DNA of 64,000 bases. Source: Hexactinellida sp. DTS-2022. Lineage: Eukaryota; Porifera; Hexactinellida. The stretch spans positions 5,084,001 through 5,148,000 of the forward strand of contig JAPNXP010000003.1 in the NCBI GenBank assembly GCA_028753945.1. Direction: 5' to 3'. The notes beneath the pieces are model-generated. The model saw only the letters and a program-made list of their open reading frames with translations, was not told the origin of the DNA and did not search any database. Positions within the stretch are counted from its first letter, which is position 1, and each line of letters opens with the position of its first letter. Made by a program: the position numbers and the translations under genes. This document shows positions 1 through 11,449 of this stretch, piece by piece.

Positions 1-78
1 AGAGAACTGGAGGGCTCGTAATTATTGCTTGCAACGGTGAAGTTCAAAAACAAATAATAATAATATAGATATTTTAAC

Positions 79-454
79 CAGGGAATGAAAGGTTCATGAA
101 CGAACTTATTGAACTTGAAATGAACGCAGGACTTTTAAGGGATTCACGCTGAACGAACTGAACGAAGGAACTGATCGAACTAAACTGAATATTGATAAAT
201 TATAAATACTGAATCATTAATTAATACGTAAATATAAATACATCACTACAAACTTGCAATACCTAATAACCACCCAACTATTCTGAACTGAATGAACTGA
301 ACGAACGAACTGAACGAATTAATTGAACGAACAGAACGAAAGAACTGAACGAATTAATTGAACGAACTGAACGAACGCGGGTCAGCCGTTGAACGAACTT
401 AACGTGCATCAATTTGAGATGAACTAAATTGGGTTCGTCAACCTTTAATTCCCT
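79..454. mobile_element. hAT-type MITE with GAACGAAC minisatellite core
   Basis: The ends read CAGGGAATGAAAGGTT and, inverted, AACCTTTAATTCCCT. They are flanked by attttaac on the left and aatttaac on the right, 7 of 8 bases matching, which fits a decayed 8 bp hAT target duplication. The interior is a degenerate run of GAACGAACTGAAC units. No coding potential is seen. Confidence 0.6.
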
Positions 455-479
455 AATTTAACGAATTTATCTATACCGC

Positions 480-1075
480 GTAACAGCTAAGTGATCCATC
501 GCGAAGCGAACGAGACCGAAGGGCTCGGTACATATATATTACATTCCAATCTAGGGGATAAAAAAAAGAAAAAATTCAGCTAAGCAGACAGCATTTTCTT
601 GTGGAGGCACTATCAGTCATTGGAACACCAAATATAGACCCTCCAATGAAAATGCAGTTGACACATCTGTAATTTTAGATTTTTTAATCACTTAGAGCTA
701 TAGAGGGTGCAAATTATGTGCGATTAAGTGACTTTTGAGGAGTGATAAATTTTGCCTGGAAACCTAAATTCGTTGTCGGGTGCCAAAAGTTATCCCTATA
801 TGCCAAAAATAAGATTTGGATACCGTACAGTTTCTTCAATCAACTCGGAACAAACAAACAAAAATATACACACACAATGTCACACACAAATATATATATA
901 TAACGGTTTGTGTGATAGTATAGATATAAATCTTTGTGTTTTAATAGAACGAGCCCTTCGGTCTCGGTCGCTTCGCGACGGATCACTCTCTCACAAAGGC
1001 CGCTTCGCGACCTTTGTTCGTTCGTAGTAGACACTATGTAATACAAATAACGGCCGCTTTGCGGCCTTACCCACC
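480..1075. mobile_element. Helitron-derived ends plus a decayed hairpin
   Basis: A Helitron-like 3' end (paired GAAGCG/CGCTTC-type stem followed by a gggctcg end) lies near 485-526 on the plus strand. Another lies near 945-1060 on the minus strand, abutting a minus-strand Helitron 5' end around 750-950. That segment matches the Helitron at 47839-48995, including its region near 770-850. Between them, about 570-690, is a worn copy of the long hairpin seen at 2684-2816. No gene is visible. Confidence 0.55.
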
Positions 1076-1370
1076 GTGAGGTAAATCAGAATAGAGAAAA
1101 GATTTATCTAGTTCAAATAAGAATTTATATAAACACTTATATTCATATCTAAATATCTAAACTTATGCACTTCTGTATGCTATTAATAAATCACTAATAG
1201 AACTAACTAAACTGTATACATGCAGGTGGAGCCAGCAGGTAATCACCAAACCTCAAAATGTGCAGTGAATATGTGCAATGAATTTAAAGCAATAATAATA
1301 ATAATAATTAATTCCCACGTCGTCATAAACCCATAAATCAGTATACGTGTGTCTCATTTCATGTTGTCTT
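1076..1370. other. No recognisable feature
   Basis: AT-rich sequence without a coding frame. A short run of ATA trinucleotides lies near 1290. Confidence 0.5.
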
Positions 1371-1735
1371 ACCATCTAAAATTGTGGGTGAATCGGATAA
1401 GAACTGAAAGACTTATTCCCAAATAAGTGCCTTTATGACGTCATAATCCCGTTATTTTGTTTCAAAAACCAATAGATCGTTGTCGCAGTACAAAATTACC
1501 CTAGGATATAAATTTTCAGCTTGCTGGGACTCGTAGTCTTTCCAATCAATTCTGGACAAACACACAAACAAACATACAACAATTCCGCTTTTAATATACG
1601 AGCCCTTCGGTCTCGGTCACATTGCGACGGATCACTCTCTCACAAAAGTCGCTTCGCGACTTTTGTTTGTTCGTGTTACACACTACGCAATACAATTAAT
1701 TAACGGCCGCTTCGCGGCCTTACTCTCCTCAAATA
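1371..1735 (-). mobile_element. Helitron fragments, minus strand
   Basis: A segment with the A-rich ACACAAACAAACA tract, followed by an inverted Helitron-like 3' end with the cgagcccttcggtctcgg stem and a paired stem around AAAAGTCGCTTCGCGACTTTT. The unit from about 1440 to 1640 is repeated at 2270-2460, so at least two copies were inserted here. No coding capacity. Confidence 0.55.
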
Positions 1736-2264
1736 TCACTCTTAAATAAGTTAAACCTGTGACTTGTAAATTACACGTACTCAATTCAGTATGCTGCTAT
1801 TTGGGACCCAAGTATGTCAACTAATTAATTAATTAATTAATGTTATTTACTAACCCAGGATTTACTGCATAGTAAATTGTTTGATTATTATTTAATTTGC
1901 TGCATCATCAATATGTAATTTATTATGCAGAAGATATAGGTAAGTAAATAGTTGAATTACTTTGATAATAATATTATGCTAGTTATGTGATTAACGTAGG
2001 CAAATAATACATCAATCACCAATAAACTGATAGAAGCCAAACTGGATTATTGCACTTGCACTTTGCTATACCTGTGTTGGTACGATACACTATTTATGGT
2101 TGATTAGTGTAGGGACTAATTAATTAACTGTGTCACAATCAGAAGAAAAATGGGAATTCGTGAACTGGTATCAGGTGTGAAATTTAGTGTACATCTAATG
2201 TTTTGAATTTTCTACAGATCGGAGCAAAATTGGGAAGCTAGTACAAAATATCTGTTTTTCGAAA
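1736..2264. other. No recognisable feature
   Basis: AT-rich sequence with a TTAA microsatellite near 1825. Every reading frame is closed. Confidence 0.5.
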
Positions 2265-2500
2265 CTGTGACGTCATAATCCCGTTATTTTGTTTTAAAAA
2301 CCAATAGATCGTTGTCGCAGTACAAAATTACCCTAGGATACAAATTTTCAGCTTTCTGGGACTCGTAGTCTTTCCAATTAATTCTGGACAAACATCCAAA
2401 CAAACACACAACAATTCCGCTTTTAATATACGAGCCCTTCGGTCTCTGTCGCATCGCGACGGTTCGGCGCATCACGCCTCAATTAACGGCCGCTTACTAC
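2265..2500 (-). mobile_element. Helitron fragment, minus strand
   Basis: Second copy of the 1440-1640 segment: the GTCATAATCCCGTTATTTTG block, the ACAAACA tract and the cgagcccttcggtctc end stem. It is cut off within the terminal stem. Confidence 0.55.
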
Positions 2501-2683
2501 GCATTGAAACTAATCATTTATAAATATATATCTCTGTGGTGTATTAAATATATTCCTCATAAAGTCCCCTTAATAAAATGCTATACAATGTAATTTGTTT
2601 GGGAAATTCAAATACTCCCATTAGTAGCTCAATAAATTTCAGTAGCACGGTAAGGATAGCTTGAATCCAAATAATACTAAAAG

Positions 2684-2816
2684 AAAAAATCCAAAATTGC
2701 AGCTGTGCCGACGTATTTCCCTTTGGTGGCACTATCTATTGGTAGCTACCGGTTGGGTAATTGATAGTGCCTCCAAGGAAGATACTGTCGGCACAGCTGC
2801 AATTTTGGATTTTTTT
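2684..2816. repeat. Long hairpin repeat, copy 1
   Basis: Imperfect palindrome with arms of about 50 nt. The left arm runs from AAATCCAAAATTGCAGCTG through TTTGGTGGCACTAT; the right arm returns through ATAGTGCCTCC to GCAGCTGCAATTTTGG. This copy has GTAT in the left arm and ATAC in the right, where other copies have GCAT and ATGC, a paired change that keeps the stem. Related copies lie at 3283, 4238, 11461, 22676 and 23489. Confidence 0.75.
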
Positions 2817-3129
2817 CCGCCATGCCATCATTACTATGAAGGTGTTGAACCATTTAAGAAAGTGAAATAATGAAAAAGATAACAATTTTATAATTTATAT
2901 TTTAATTTATACTTTGCTAGAATTAATTTGTACTTCAATAGAATTAGCTAAACTGAAATGATGCAGGTGGAGTCATGCAAGTAATGACTAAAACTCAATA
3001 TGTGCAGTGAACTAAAGACTTCTTACTCTCGACCAATTAAATTACAGCTTCGGTTAGGCATTCTATATGCACACTAACAATTGATAGAAAATCCTTTTAT
3101 ACTAATTGGATGCTAGCTGCTAATCCATA

Positions 3130-4080
3130 CTGGGACAACCCTCGAATTTAATTGGCTAAGCCATAATTGGATTAATAGGTGTTAAAATTATTTGATCATA
3201 AAATTAAAAGGGCACTCCGCACCTACATCCCAAGTTTCAGCTCTCTACGTTAAAGGTGAGGCCAGGGCACCGTCTACGGAGAAAAAAAAATCCAAAATTG
3301 CAGCCTGTGCCGACGCATGTTCCTTTGGTGGCACTATATTTTTGTGGTTGTCTATTGATAGTGCCTCCACAGGAACATGCTGTAGGCACAGCTGCAATTT
3401 TGAATTTTTTTTCGCCAAGTCATCATCACTATGAAGGTGTTAAATTATTTCAGAAAGGTTTTTCAGAAGGCAACGACCATTAGAGTGGTGGAAGTTTCCA
3501 TTTAGCTCACTTCATTTGAGAGATATTCAAATTTCAGTAGAATATAATCAGTGATGACTCAGCATTTTTTAAGTGCGTGTTGGGTATTCACCCAACTCCA
3601 ACCTACCCATGAGAATTATTCAATTCACAAAATTGTAAGAATACATTTTTTTGACGTTGTCATCATCACCTCAAGGTGTCAAGACCCACTTGTATAGGTG
3701 GTACGTGACATAAGGACCAATTGATAAATTGAAAGTTTGTTTCTATATTGTATCATCTCTGAGATTAATGAAATTTAGCTAATTAGTATAAATATTTGAT
3801 TAATTAATTAATTATTTAACACCATTATTATATACAGCAAAATTAATTAAGTTCAATTATTTGCAATTATTATTAATTTAAATTGAATTTCACTATAGTA
3901 TTTGAATTCCACGCACTCGATAACTACAATAATCTAATGTCAACCGTCTATAAGTTAAATACAAAATGAATTAATTATAATTAAATACGTCAGTACATTA
4001 ATTGTGCAAGAATATTCTCGCAGAAATAAATATAATCACTTAATCTGTCGTTGTTGTGGAATGTAAAATCTTAGGTTTCA
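3130..4080. repeat. ~950 bp dispersed/tandem unit with hairpin 3283-3412
   Basis: The hairpin is followed by a conserved tail with these landmarks: CGCCAAGTCATCATCACTA, a short palindrome around GTTGGGTGATCACCCAACA (the exact bases vary by copy), and CTCAAGGTGTCAAGACCCA. The same order recurs at 4238-5200, 11461-12270 and 23489-24000. No protein is encoded; frames that cross the hairpin are incidental. Confidence 0.7.
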
Positions 4081-5204
4081 ATTAGAAAATAGAAGCCTAC
4101 TCGATCTCACAAGTTGAATCAATATAATTATTACAAGTTGAAACAATGGAATTAGATTTAACACTTTCAATTGAATTGAAGTGTTAGTAAACAAAGGAAA
4201 TTTCCAACTCAATTGTGGCACTAACGAAACCCAATTTAAAAAATCCAAAATTGCAGCCTGTGCCGACGCATGTTCCTTTGGTGGCACTATATTTTGATTG
4301 TGGTTTATTGATAGTGCCTCCAATGGAACATGCTGTCGGCACAGGCTGCAATTTTGGATTTTTTTTCGCCAAGTCATCATCACTATAAAGGTGTTAAATT
4401 ATTTCAGAATGGTGTTTCAGAAGGCAACGACCCTTAGAGTGGTGGAAGTTTCCATTTTGCTCTCTTCATTTTAGAGATATTCAAGTTTTACCATGAATTT
4501 AATAGGTGATGAATCAGCATTTTTTAAGTGCGTGTTGGGTGATCACCCAATACCAACCAACCCATTCAAAATATAGAATTCACAAAATTGTAAAAGCACA
4601 TTTTGTTGAGGATGTCATTATCACCTTAAGGTGTCAAGACCCACTTGTATAAGTGGTACCTGGCATAAGGACCAATTGATAATTGAAAGTTTGTTTCTAT
4701 CTTGTATCATCTCTGAGATTAATGAAATTTAGCTAATTAGTATAAATATTTAATTAATTTATTAATTATTTAACACCATTATTATATACAGCAAAATAAA
4801 TTAAGTTCAATTACAGTATTTGTAATTATTAATAATTTAGATTTAATTTCACTATCATATTTGAATTCAGCGCACTCGATAACCCCAATAATCTATTTGG
4901 AACCGCGCACCGTCTCTATAAGTTAAACACAGAGGGAATTAATTAGAATTAAATATGTCATGTATCCATTGTGCAAGAATATTCTAAGCAGAAATAAATA
5001 TAATCACATAATCTGTCGTTGTTATGGAATGTAAAATCTTAGTTTTCAATTGGAAAATAGAAGCCTAACAGATCTCACAAGTAGAATCAATATAATTATG
5101 ACAAGTTGAAACAATATAATTAGATTTAACACTTTAATTGAACTGAAGTGTTAGTAAACAAGGGAAATTTGAAACTCAATTGTGGCACAAACGAAGCCCA
5201 ATTT
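4081..5204. repeat. Second tandem ~950 bp unit with hairpin 4238-4366
   Basis: Direct repeat of the previous unit. The segment ACACTTTCAATTGAA through CACTAACGAAACCCAATTT precedes the hairpin and recurs near 5130-5200 and 23170-23250. That gives a head-to-tail array of at least two full units and one partial. Confidence 0.7.
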
Positions 5205-5815
5205 GAAAATTCGTGCACTGTGAAAAGGTGTAGAATTTAATTCTCTATCGAATGCAAAAAAATTAAATATTCGGGCACCATTTATTGTTCCTTTTCTAAC
5301 ATTAAACAGGTTTAAAAATGTGTTAAAAAAATGTAATAAAAAATCGTGACCCCAGGTGCACATCTGTAACCCATGAGACACATATCCTGAAAATTTGGTC
5401 TCTTAGTTAATTAAACTCTGTTCTGTGGAGAGGATACGGAAGGATAATAATAACCAAGGCACTGAGATTAGAACTGGGCCACTATACTATAGTATAGTCG
5501 GCACAGTAAAAATTCGTGCACTGTGACAAGGTGTAGAATTTAATTCTCTATCGAATGCATATAAATAGAATATTCGGGCACCATTTAATGTTCTTTTTCT
5601 AACATTAAATAGGTGTAAAATGTGTCCAAATAAATGTGATAAAATATCGTGACCCCAGGTGCACATCTGTAACCCATGAGACACGTATCCTGAAATTTGG
5701 GCTCTTAGTTAGTAAAACTCTGTTCAGTAGAGCGGCTACGGACTAATAACTAACCAAGGCAGTAAGATTAGAACTGGGCCACTATACTATAGTATAGTCG
5801 GCACAGTATTAATAT
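5205..5815. repeat. Two ~305 bp direct repeats
   Basis: The units at about 5207-5510 and 5510-5815 both run from AATTCGTGCACTGTG through CGTGACCCCAGGTGCACATC to a terminal palindrome GGGCCACTATACTATAGTAT. Related segments lie at 12150-12320 and 22420-22600. The short frames inside are the same repeat read on the minus strand, not genes. Confidence 0.65.
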
Positions 5816-6012
5816 ACCAAGACACTCATTTCAATACTGGGCCACTATACTATAGATAGTCGGCACAGTAATAAAGGCAGTGATTTCAATACTGGGCCAC
5901 TATACTATAGTATAGTCGGCACAGTAAAAATAATAATAATAATATTAATATTAAAGGCAGTAAGATTAGAACTAGGCCACTATACGTACTATAGTATAGT
6001 CGGCACAGTAAA
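5470..6012. repeat. Cluster of ~34 bp TATAGTATA palindromes
   Basis: Five copies of CTGGGCCACTATACTATAGTATAGTCGGCACAG-type palindromes (written here as a family, individual copies vary) at about 5474, 5774, 5839, 5890 and 5970, with a sixth at 12285. Their outer bases, GGCCACTAT and GTCGGCACAG, are also the inner and outer parts of the long hairpins (GGTGGCACTAT and CTGTCGGCACAG), so the two repeat types look related. Confidence 0.65.
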
Positions 6013-6352
6013 AACTGCAATAGAATAGACAAATGATTGATTGGTTAAATGAATTTATTTTCAATCAATCAAATTGCAGCCTCAGAAAATCTTTCCATTA
6101 TCCACAATCTATTTATACTAATTGAAGAAATCTGCTAATCCACACAAACAAACCCTCGAATTTAACTGGCTAACATATTTTGTCACCTTTAAATGTGAAT
6201 ATTTATAAAGTGCATGGGTGCTGAAACTCTCCTGCGCCAAGGCGGGTGTAACTTTTATATTCAAATGTGAATGGTCAAAAACAATGCGTAAAATTGAATG
6301 CTCAGATCCCCAAAGCATTTGAATGATTCATGAAAATACCGTCATAACCTTT
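6013..6352. other. No recognisable gene
   Basis: AT-rich spacer. A short inverted ATTGATTG/CAATCAAT pair lies near 6032-6072. No supported coding region. Confidence 0.4.
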
Positions 6353-6360
6353 TACAGGTC

Positions 6361-6683
6361 CAGGGTTTCATCTATAACCCCCTCAGGGGGGGGTTAGCCC
6401 CCCAGGATTTTTTTGAGAAAAAGGACGCCCCTCCATGGGGGGTTTAATTACCTCTCAAAATGTGGTATCAACCACTTCCTTAGGACAAGCTTTTGTTTTA
6501 CTGAATAGTTATCAATTCCTGATTCAAATAATTATTTACTTAATTATATTTATGATAATATGGTTCAGTAAACATTTGTAGCGTTGGATAACTTTCACAA
6601 TTAATGTATATTAGTACATAGCAAAATGTAGATTACTTTCATTACCCCCCCCCCCCTTGAGGTAAACCCTAGATCCATCACTG
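6361..6683. mobile_element. hAT-type MITE
   Basis: Begins CAGGGTTTCATC and ends GATCCATCACTG, flanked by a perfect 8 bp duplication, tacaggtc (6353-6360 and 6684-6691). The subterminal parts are C/G homopolymer-rich (CCCCTCAGGGGGGG and CCCCCCCCCCCTTGAGG). Confidence 0.75.
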
Positions 6684-7684
6684 TACAGGTCTTGAATATT
6701 TTAGATCTGATAATTTACGTCAAGGTTCTCGACCATTGCGCGCGTAGTTTGGAACTGGTTTAAACTATTTACGACTACTGGTTCATATCGACGTGCTGTG
6801 CTACAGACAACAGTCCTTAGTAGTATACGTAGATATATATATATTATAATTGTCCTAAACAAGTTCGCACTAGAGGGAAGTCTGTTTTAGCAACTATAGT
6901 GCGATGCAACAGTAATAGTAATTATTAGTGCACAAAGATCTGGGCCGGACCTATTTTGGCCAGTTAGGACCAATTTTTCGTGACATTTCATACATAAATA
7001 ATACACTATTAATTATAAAACGTTTTGTGAATCTAAATTGAGGGATAAGACTGAAATAGGATGGCAGGTGGAGTTAGAATAAACCGAGTTGAAATTTATT
7101 ACACCATAAATAGTTAGAATAATCCGAGTTAGAAAAAACCGATAGAAATTAAGTAACAACGAATTAAATAATAAAGACAGTAAATTCGTTAGAAAAAAAC
7201 GATAGATAGAATAAACCAGAATAACCCGGTGTTAGAAAATCCCGGTTTCAACTGTATATAAATATTTGTAATAATATTATAGATACATTCATGAGGAAAT
7301 CTCTTAGGAGAACAAAGTTGCGTGACGGGTGTTAATTCCGTAGCTTGGTATCTAAAACGAACAAACGAAGGAAGCTGGCCTTAGCGAGAGAGTAATCAGT
7401 TTTGAAGAGACCAAAAAGCAAAAGGCTAGAAAAATATAAAACTACGTACTAAACTATGATTTCTAAAAATAGAAATTACAGAATCGACAATCTTCGTTCT
7501 ATATCGTGGTGGATAATTAAAGTAAATCAAACAAAATTTATCCAACTTAGTTAAAATCTAATCTCGAAATAGGGGATGGAAATACACTTAAATGCAAGCT
7601 AGGATTTTAAGGTCAAACATAGTTGGTAATCACACTAATTATCAAAACGTACAAGTTAATAATATAAAAATTGCATCACTATAC
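6684..7684. other. Relic repeats, no gene
   Basis: About 6830-6990 is related to 13960-14150 (GTTCGCACTAG through GGCCGGACCTATTTT), an unclassified dispersed repeat. About 7070-7255 is a worn pogo/Tigger-like end finishing GGTTTCAACTG. The rest, toward the first finger gene, shows no coding frame. The terminal exon expected for the gene starting at 8471 was not found here. Confidence 0.45.
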
Positions 7685-8471
7685 CTGTTTGGATTAGGTG
7701 TTCTACATTGTTGATAGACATCTGCCAGGTTTTACAGGTATCACGAAACTTTCTGTTATGTCTCTTGAGAGACCAGAGACTAAGATAATCAGTTTGACAA
7801 TAAGGACAGGTATAGAATGTTCTCCCAGAATTATGTCGTTTACAAAGACCTTTACTCTTGTCAATATGAAGCCGTAAATTATTTAATGAATATCCTTTTC
7901 CTTGACCACAATCTGGGCAATAGTAAGGACCACTGTGTTCTTTCCTAATTGATTCTTCCTGTGACGGTAATGTTTTACTATTTGTTGGTAATTCTTCTCC
8001 AGAGTCAATGCCTGTCATATCCATGGAATCTTTAGGTTCTGTTATGTGGGTCAGTAAACAATCGGATGAACTCGTGGCATCATCTGCAGGAGGAAACTCC
8101 TTCAATGTATCATCAGTCCCTCCTTCCTCTATTGTAAAACTAGAAACTTCTGTAATAAATGGATATCGTTCTTTAATCAGGTCTAAAGTCATAGCCTGTG
8201 ATACATCTGGTACGTTTACTACATCGGCTGAATTCCACTCCACACTGATATTCGATCCTACATCTAACTCATCTACGTATTCTGTATAAAGAATATCATC
8301 CTCAGTCAAATGACTATTTCCAGCCTGCTTCTGTAGATCACTTTCTTGTACGGATTCAAAGTAACTATCAGAAATATTGTTATTATTAACAGAAAGTTGT
8401 TCTGTATTGATATTGTGTTTCTCTGTGAATTCCATCAGTTGAGTTGTGTCGAAATATTTCTCACACTCCAT
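7685..8471 (-). CDS. CCHC zinc-finger gene, 5' exon (gene A1, incomplete)
   Basis: A single 787 nt exon from ATG at 8471 to a donor CAG|GTATAG at 7685/7684, which is conserved in the paralogous exons at 19343 and 26485. It encodes about 262 residues. First comes a short degenerate finger (CEKYF ... FTEKH), then an acidic Asp/Glu/Ser-rich linker, then two CCHC fingers with spacing C-x2-C-x13-H-x7-C and C-x2-C-x12-H-x7-C. The intron phase is 1. The paralogues finish in a second two-finger exon to the left; none was seen in 1-7684, so this gene either ends outside the window or has lost its 3' part. Nuclear nucleic-acid or protein binding is inferred from the fingers only; the family is not one I recognise by name. 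Confidence 0.75.
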
Positions 8472-8799
8472 TGAGACACTAGCTACTCAATCAGTGACAT
8501 TTGAATATATTGAAAGTAATTACGCCAGAATGCTGCTAATGAATGCGTCAATCCTTAATATATTCTCAAAAGTGGTTCCATTGGACTCGCAATGGTTGAT
8601 TACCCCATATACAATGCAAATTATGCCAATAGGAAGCATTATTTAGCTTGGAATAAAATTACAAAACTGGACTCTTTTTTTGTTTAATGATTGGATAGCA
8701 TGTGTAGCCGCATATATAGTAGGCCAATAAGCAAGTTACAATTTGGTTCCAAATTCGTTATACCTTGGTGCAATTGGTTGTAACTAATTATATATTTAC

Positions 8800-8895
8800 G
8801 AAAACTTGTCTCTCTCAAAATGTGATTTTATAAACTCTGCTGTGGTGAAATATTCCCTACACACCCTATACATTCATACTTAGCATGCTACATTG
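8800..8895 (-). pseudogene. Relic N-terminal exon of the finger family
   Basis: On the minus strand this reads CREYFTTAEFIKSHF, matching REYFPKAEFIKSHF in the first exon of gene 1 (12355-12826). It then stops and has no linker or fingers. The surrounding GCGAACCAACTACGGCGGC block is shared with 12835-12850 and 21395-21420, so it marks the boundary between tandem gene units. It looks like a decayed first exon. Confidence 0.6.
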
Positions 8896-9047
8896 TTAAA
8901 TGTGCAGCGAACCAACTACGGCGGCTTAATTAACAATATGTATTTCAAAAAACACTAGTGATTCAGAGAAAACAATGTCAAGATCAAATAAGCAATAAAT
9001 TTGTATTCGCTAATATAGAGTCTTAATAATCTAGATAGCTAATAGCA

Positions 9048-9373
9048 TTAGAGCGAAAACATTTCGTGTTTCTCATTAAGGGAGATCTGTTCGGCTTTAC
9101 AAGTGTCTCCGAAAAGTTTCTTGTGCCTTTTGAGATGGGAAAGTTTAATAAATTCTTTCGTACAGTATGTACAACTATAGAACCTTCTTCCAGCAAATCT
9201 CTCATTACAACAGCCTTTAAACGTCCCAGTGTGATCCTGGAAATCGAAATAGGAATACCCTAGTCCTCTCCTGCAATAAGGACAATAGTAAGGAGTACTG
9301 TCCTGTTCAGTACTTCTCGTAGACACAGGAATTGTATCATTAAAGCTTTGGACTCGATGTGGTATGTGTGCAC
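9048..9373 (-). CDS. Finger gene 1, exon 3 (terminal, fingers 3-4)
   Basis: Terminal exon of the gene whose other exons are 10019-10360 and 12355-12826. The acceptor is TTTTTCAG|GTGCAC at 9373, phase 1. It encodes HIPHRVQSFNDTIPV, then two CCHC fingers (CPYC...H...C and CTYC...H...C, each H-x7-C), and ends in FSL before a stop. The stop position and the FxL ending are shared with the terminal exons at 12976 and 21537. The three exons together are 1140 nt, a multiple of 3, giving 379 aa. Confidence 0.8.
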
Positions 9374-9840
9374 CTGAAAAATAGTCATTTCTGAAATTAT
9401 AATCAATTTGAGTGAAGTCAGTGGTTTATCGCAGTGTTTTTCGAATTCTACAAGGCTTAATAACAAAGGTGAATTTTTGATGTAAAATGACCCTGTCAGC
9501 GTCTGAAAATGACATTAAATAAGCTGTTTCCCGATATATAAGTCCATAAAGGACATACACTCAAACCACCTTTATACGGGCACTGTCGTCCGGAGGATAA
9601 CCGTAACTGGGAATATTCCCGGACCTCAGAAATACTATGGCTACTAAATGTCCAAATCCAGTGTCTAGCCCATATTTAAAAGATTCTTTCAAAAATCAAA
9701 AACTGATGTTTTTAACGAATTGTGGATAAATTTAGATATGTATTTGTCATATAATTTTTCATTAATTAAACTACAAGATAGGTTAAATTAATACACATTT
9801 AGCTTCGAGTTACACAAATAAAGGTTGAGGGAGGTGCCCG

Positions 9841-9939
9841 CAGTGGCGGCGCCAAGGGTGTCAAGGGTGGTCAGCCGACCACCCTATCAAAGTGCTTGAC
9901 CACCCTCCTGACTATAATATAGCACACGCTCCGCCACTG
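9841..9939. mobile_element. Tiny hAT MITE in finger gene 1 intron
   Basis: A 99 bp element with ends CAGTGGCGGCGCC and, inverted, GCTCCGCCACTG. It is flanked by a perfect 8 bp duplication, ggtgcccg (9833-9840 and 9940-9947). Confidence 0.8.
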
Positions 9940-10018
9940 GGTGCCCGTATCTGAGAAGTTCGGATCTCGGAGGTTTGAGTGTAATTCAAACAAAACACAA
10001 CTAAAAGTAATATCTTAC

Positions 10019-10360
10019 AGAAGTTATATGTTGCTTTATTAATTGAGATCTGCTTTGCCTTACAAGAATTTCCAAAGTCTTTGTAGTGTTTTTCAAGACT
10101 ACAGATTTGAAGAAATTCTTGTTTGCAAATCTTACAGCCGTACAAAGGTCTGCCAGCATTATTCCTGCAAAGCCCCTTATGTGCTCCAATATGATGTTTG
10201 AGATTCTTAATAGAGTAGCCTAATCCTCTGCCACAGTCAGGACAATAATATGGATCTTTATCTCTCAATAAACAATATTGTGAAACCAGTGAGACCAATG
10301 ACTGATTATTTGTTGTTGAGGCTTTAGTCGAGTTTATTATCGATTCTGATATATTCCCAT
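10019..10360 (-). CDS. Finger gene 1, exon 2 (fingers 1-2)
   Basis: Acceptor GCATCTTAG|ATGGG at 10360 and donor TTCT|GTAAGA at 10019; both boundaries are phase 1, so the 342 nt exon is a symmetric 1-1 module. It encodes a Ser/Thr/Asn-rich lead (ESIINSTKASTTNNQS), then two CCHC fingers, CPDC-x13-H-x7-C and CKIC-x12-H-x7-C. In paralogues 2 and 3 the equivalent module is fused to the N-terminal exon with no intron. The splice sites and phase are seen directly; the function is not known. Confidence 0.8.
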
Positions 10361-10510
10361 CTAAGATGCCAAATAAAAACTATAGTAAACTTTTGTTACA
10401 TAAATTTCAAGCTCAAGGGGCCTCGAAAAGTTTAAACCATTCCGAATTAAGCAGGCGTCGCAAATAGAAGCGCTGCGAACTGACAGAAATTCCAATATAA
10501 ATAATTCATA

Positions 10511-10683
10511 CAGTGGTGTTCGCGTAATAGCAATTCGCATTTTGTACGAAATTTCCTTGCTAATAGGCGAAATTGCTATTAGAGGTACAAAATTAAGAAT
10601 AATTTCTCGCTTGGAGACTAAAAGTAACTTACTAATAGACCAACATTGCTATTATGGCAATTGCTATTAGGCGAATACCACTG
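10511..10683. mobile_element. Pogo/Tc-like MITE
   Basis: A 173 bp element with TIR CAGTGGTGTTCGCGTAATAG / GCTATTAGGCGAATACCACT, flanked by TA on both sides. It lies in intron 1 of finger gene 1 (between exons 1 and 2). Confidence 0.7.
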
Positions 10684-10834
10684 TATCGTCTTTAGACCGT
10701 GACTATAATAGTAAGTGAATTTAAACCAATTATATTGCAGTTCGTAGCGCAAATTAGTAGACATAGTTAGTGCGGTTATCAAAGCTTATCAAAGAGGTAC
10801 AATACATTTAGCAATGTATGTGATAATTATGTCG

Positions 10835-11420
10835 ATTTTGTCAAATGTTGATTTTACAAAATCGACATGTCGATTTTACAAAATCAACATGAATCAACGG
10901 AACTAAAACAAGTGTTCGACTTTGGTTATATAACTCGGACAAGCCAAGGTTTTATTGCATTTTGTTCAGAATTCGCTTCCTCCAAGTATACACCGACTTG
11001 TATGAAGAATTTTTTTTACCAAATTATATTTTTACTAGAATGAAAAAATATTCCAGGGTGATTTTGCAAAATCAACGAATAAAATATGTCGATTTTATAA
11101 AATGAACATTTTTTATTAGTTGATTTTGTAAAATCGACATTCTGAGATGTAGATTTTACAAAATCAACATTTCAGAGTGAGATTTTACAAAATCAACTAA
11201 TATAATATGTTGATTTTACAAATCAACTAATTAAAAATGTTGATTTTATAAAATCGACTTTCTGTAATGTCGATTTTACAAAATCAACTAATTAAAAATG
11301 TCGATTTTATAAAATCAACTATTTTACAAATTAAACAGAAGTTTGTATGTTGATTTTACAAAATCGACATTTTGGATGTTGATTTTGTAAAATCGACTAT
11401 TTGACAAAATCGACATAACA
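10835..11420. repeat. Array of GATTTTACAAAATC palindromes
   Basis: About 15 irregularly spaced copies of GT(C/T)GATTTTACAAAATC(A/G)AC and their inverse. Each is close to a perfect 20 bp palindrome and many are joined by short AT spacers. A second cluster lies at 14230-14930 in the intron of the next gene. Confidence 0.75.
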
Positions 11421-11449
11421 TACATGCAACAGAAATAAAATAGGGTCAA

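Noticed and set aside
3192-3483. Frames across hairpin copies (also 4078-4383, 22549-22903)
   Set aside because: The same hairpin gives a similar peptide in every copy and on both strands, so it reflects the repeat and not a protein.
8008-8289. Long antisense frames over the finger-gene linkers (also 19666-19971 and 26808-27113)
   Set aside because: They are shadows of the acidic linker on the opposite strand. They recur only because the exons are duplicated.
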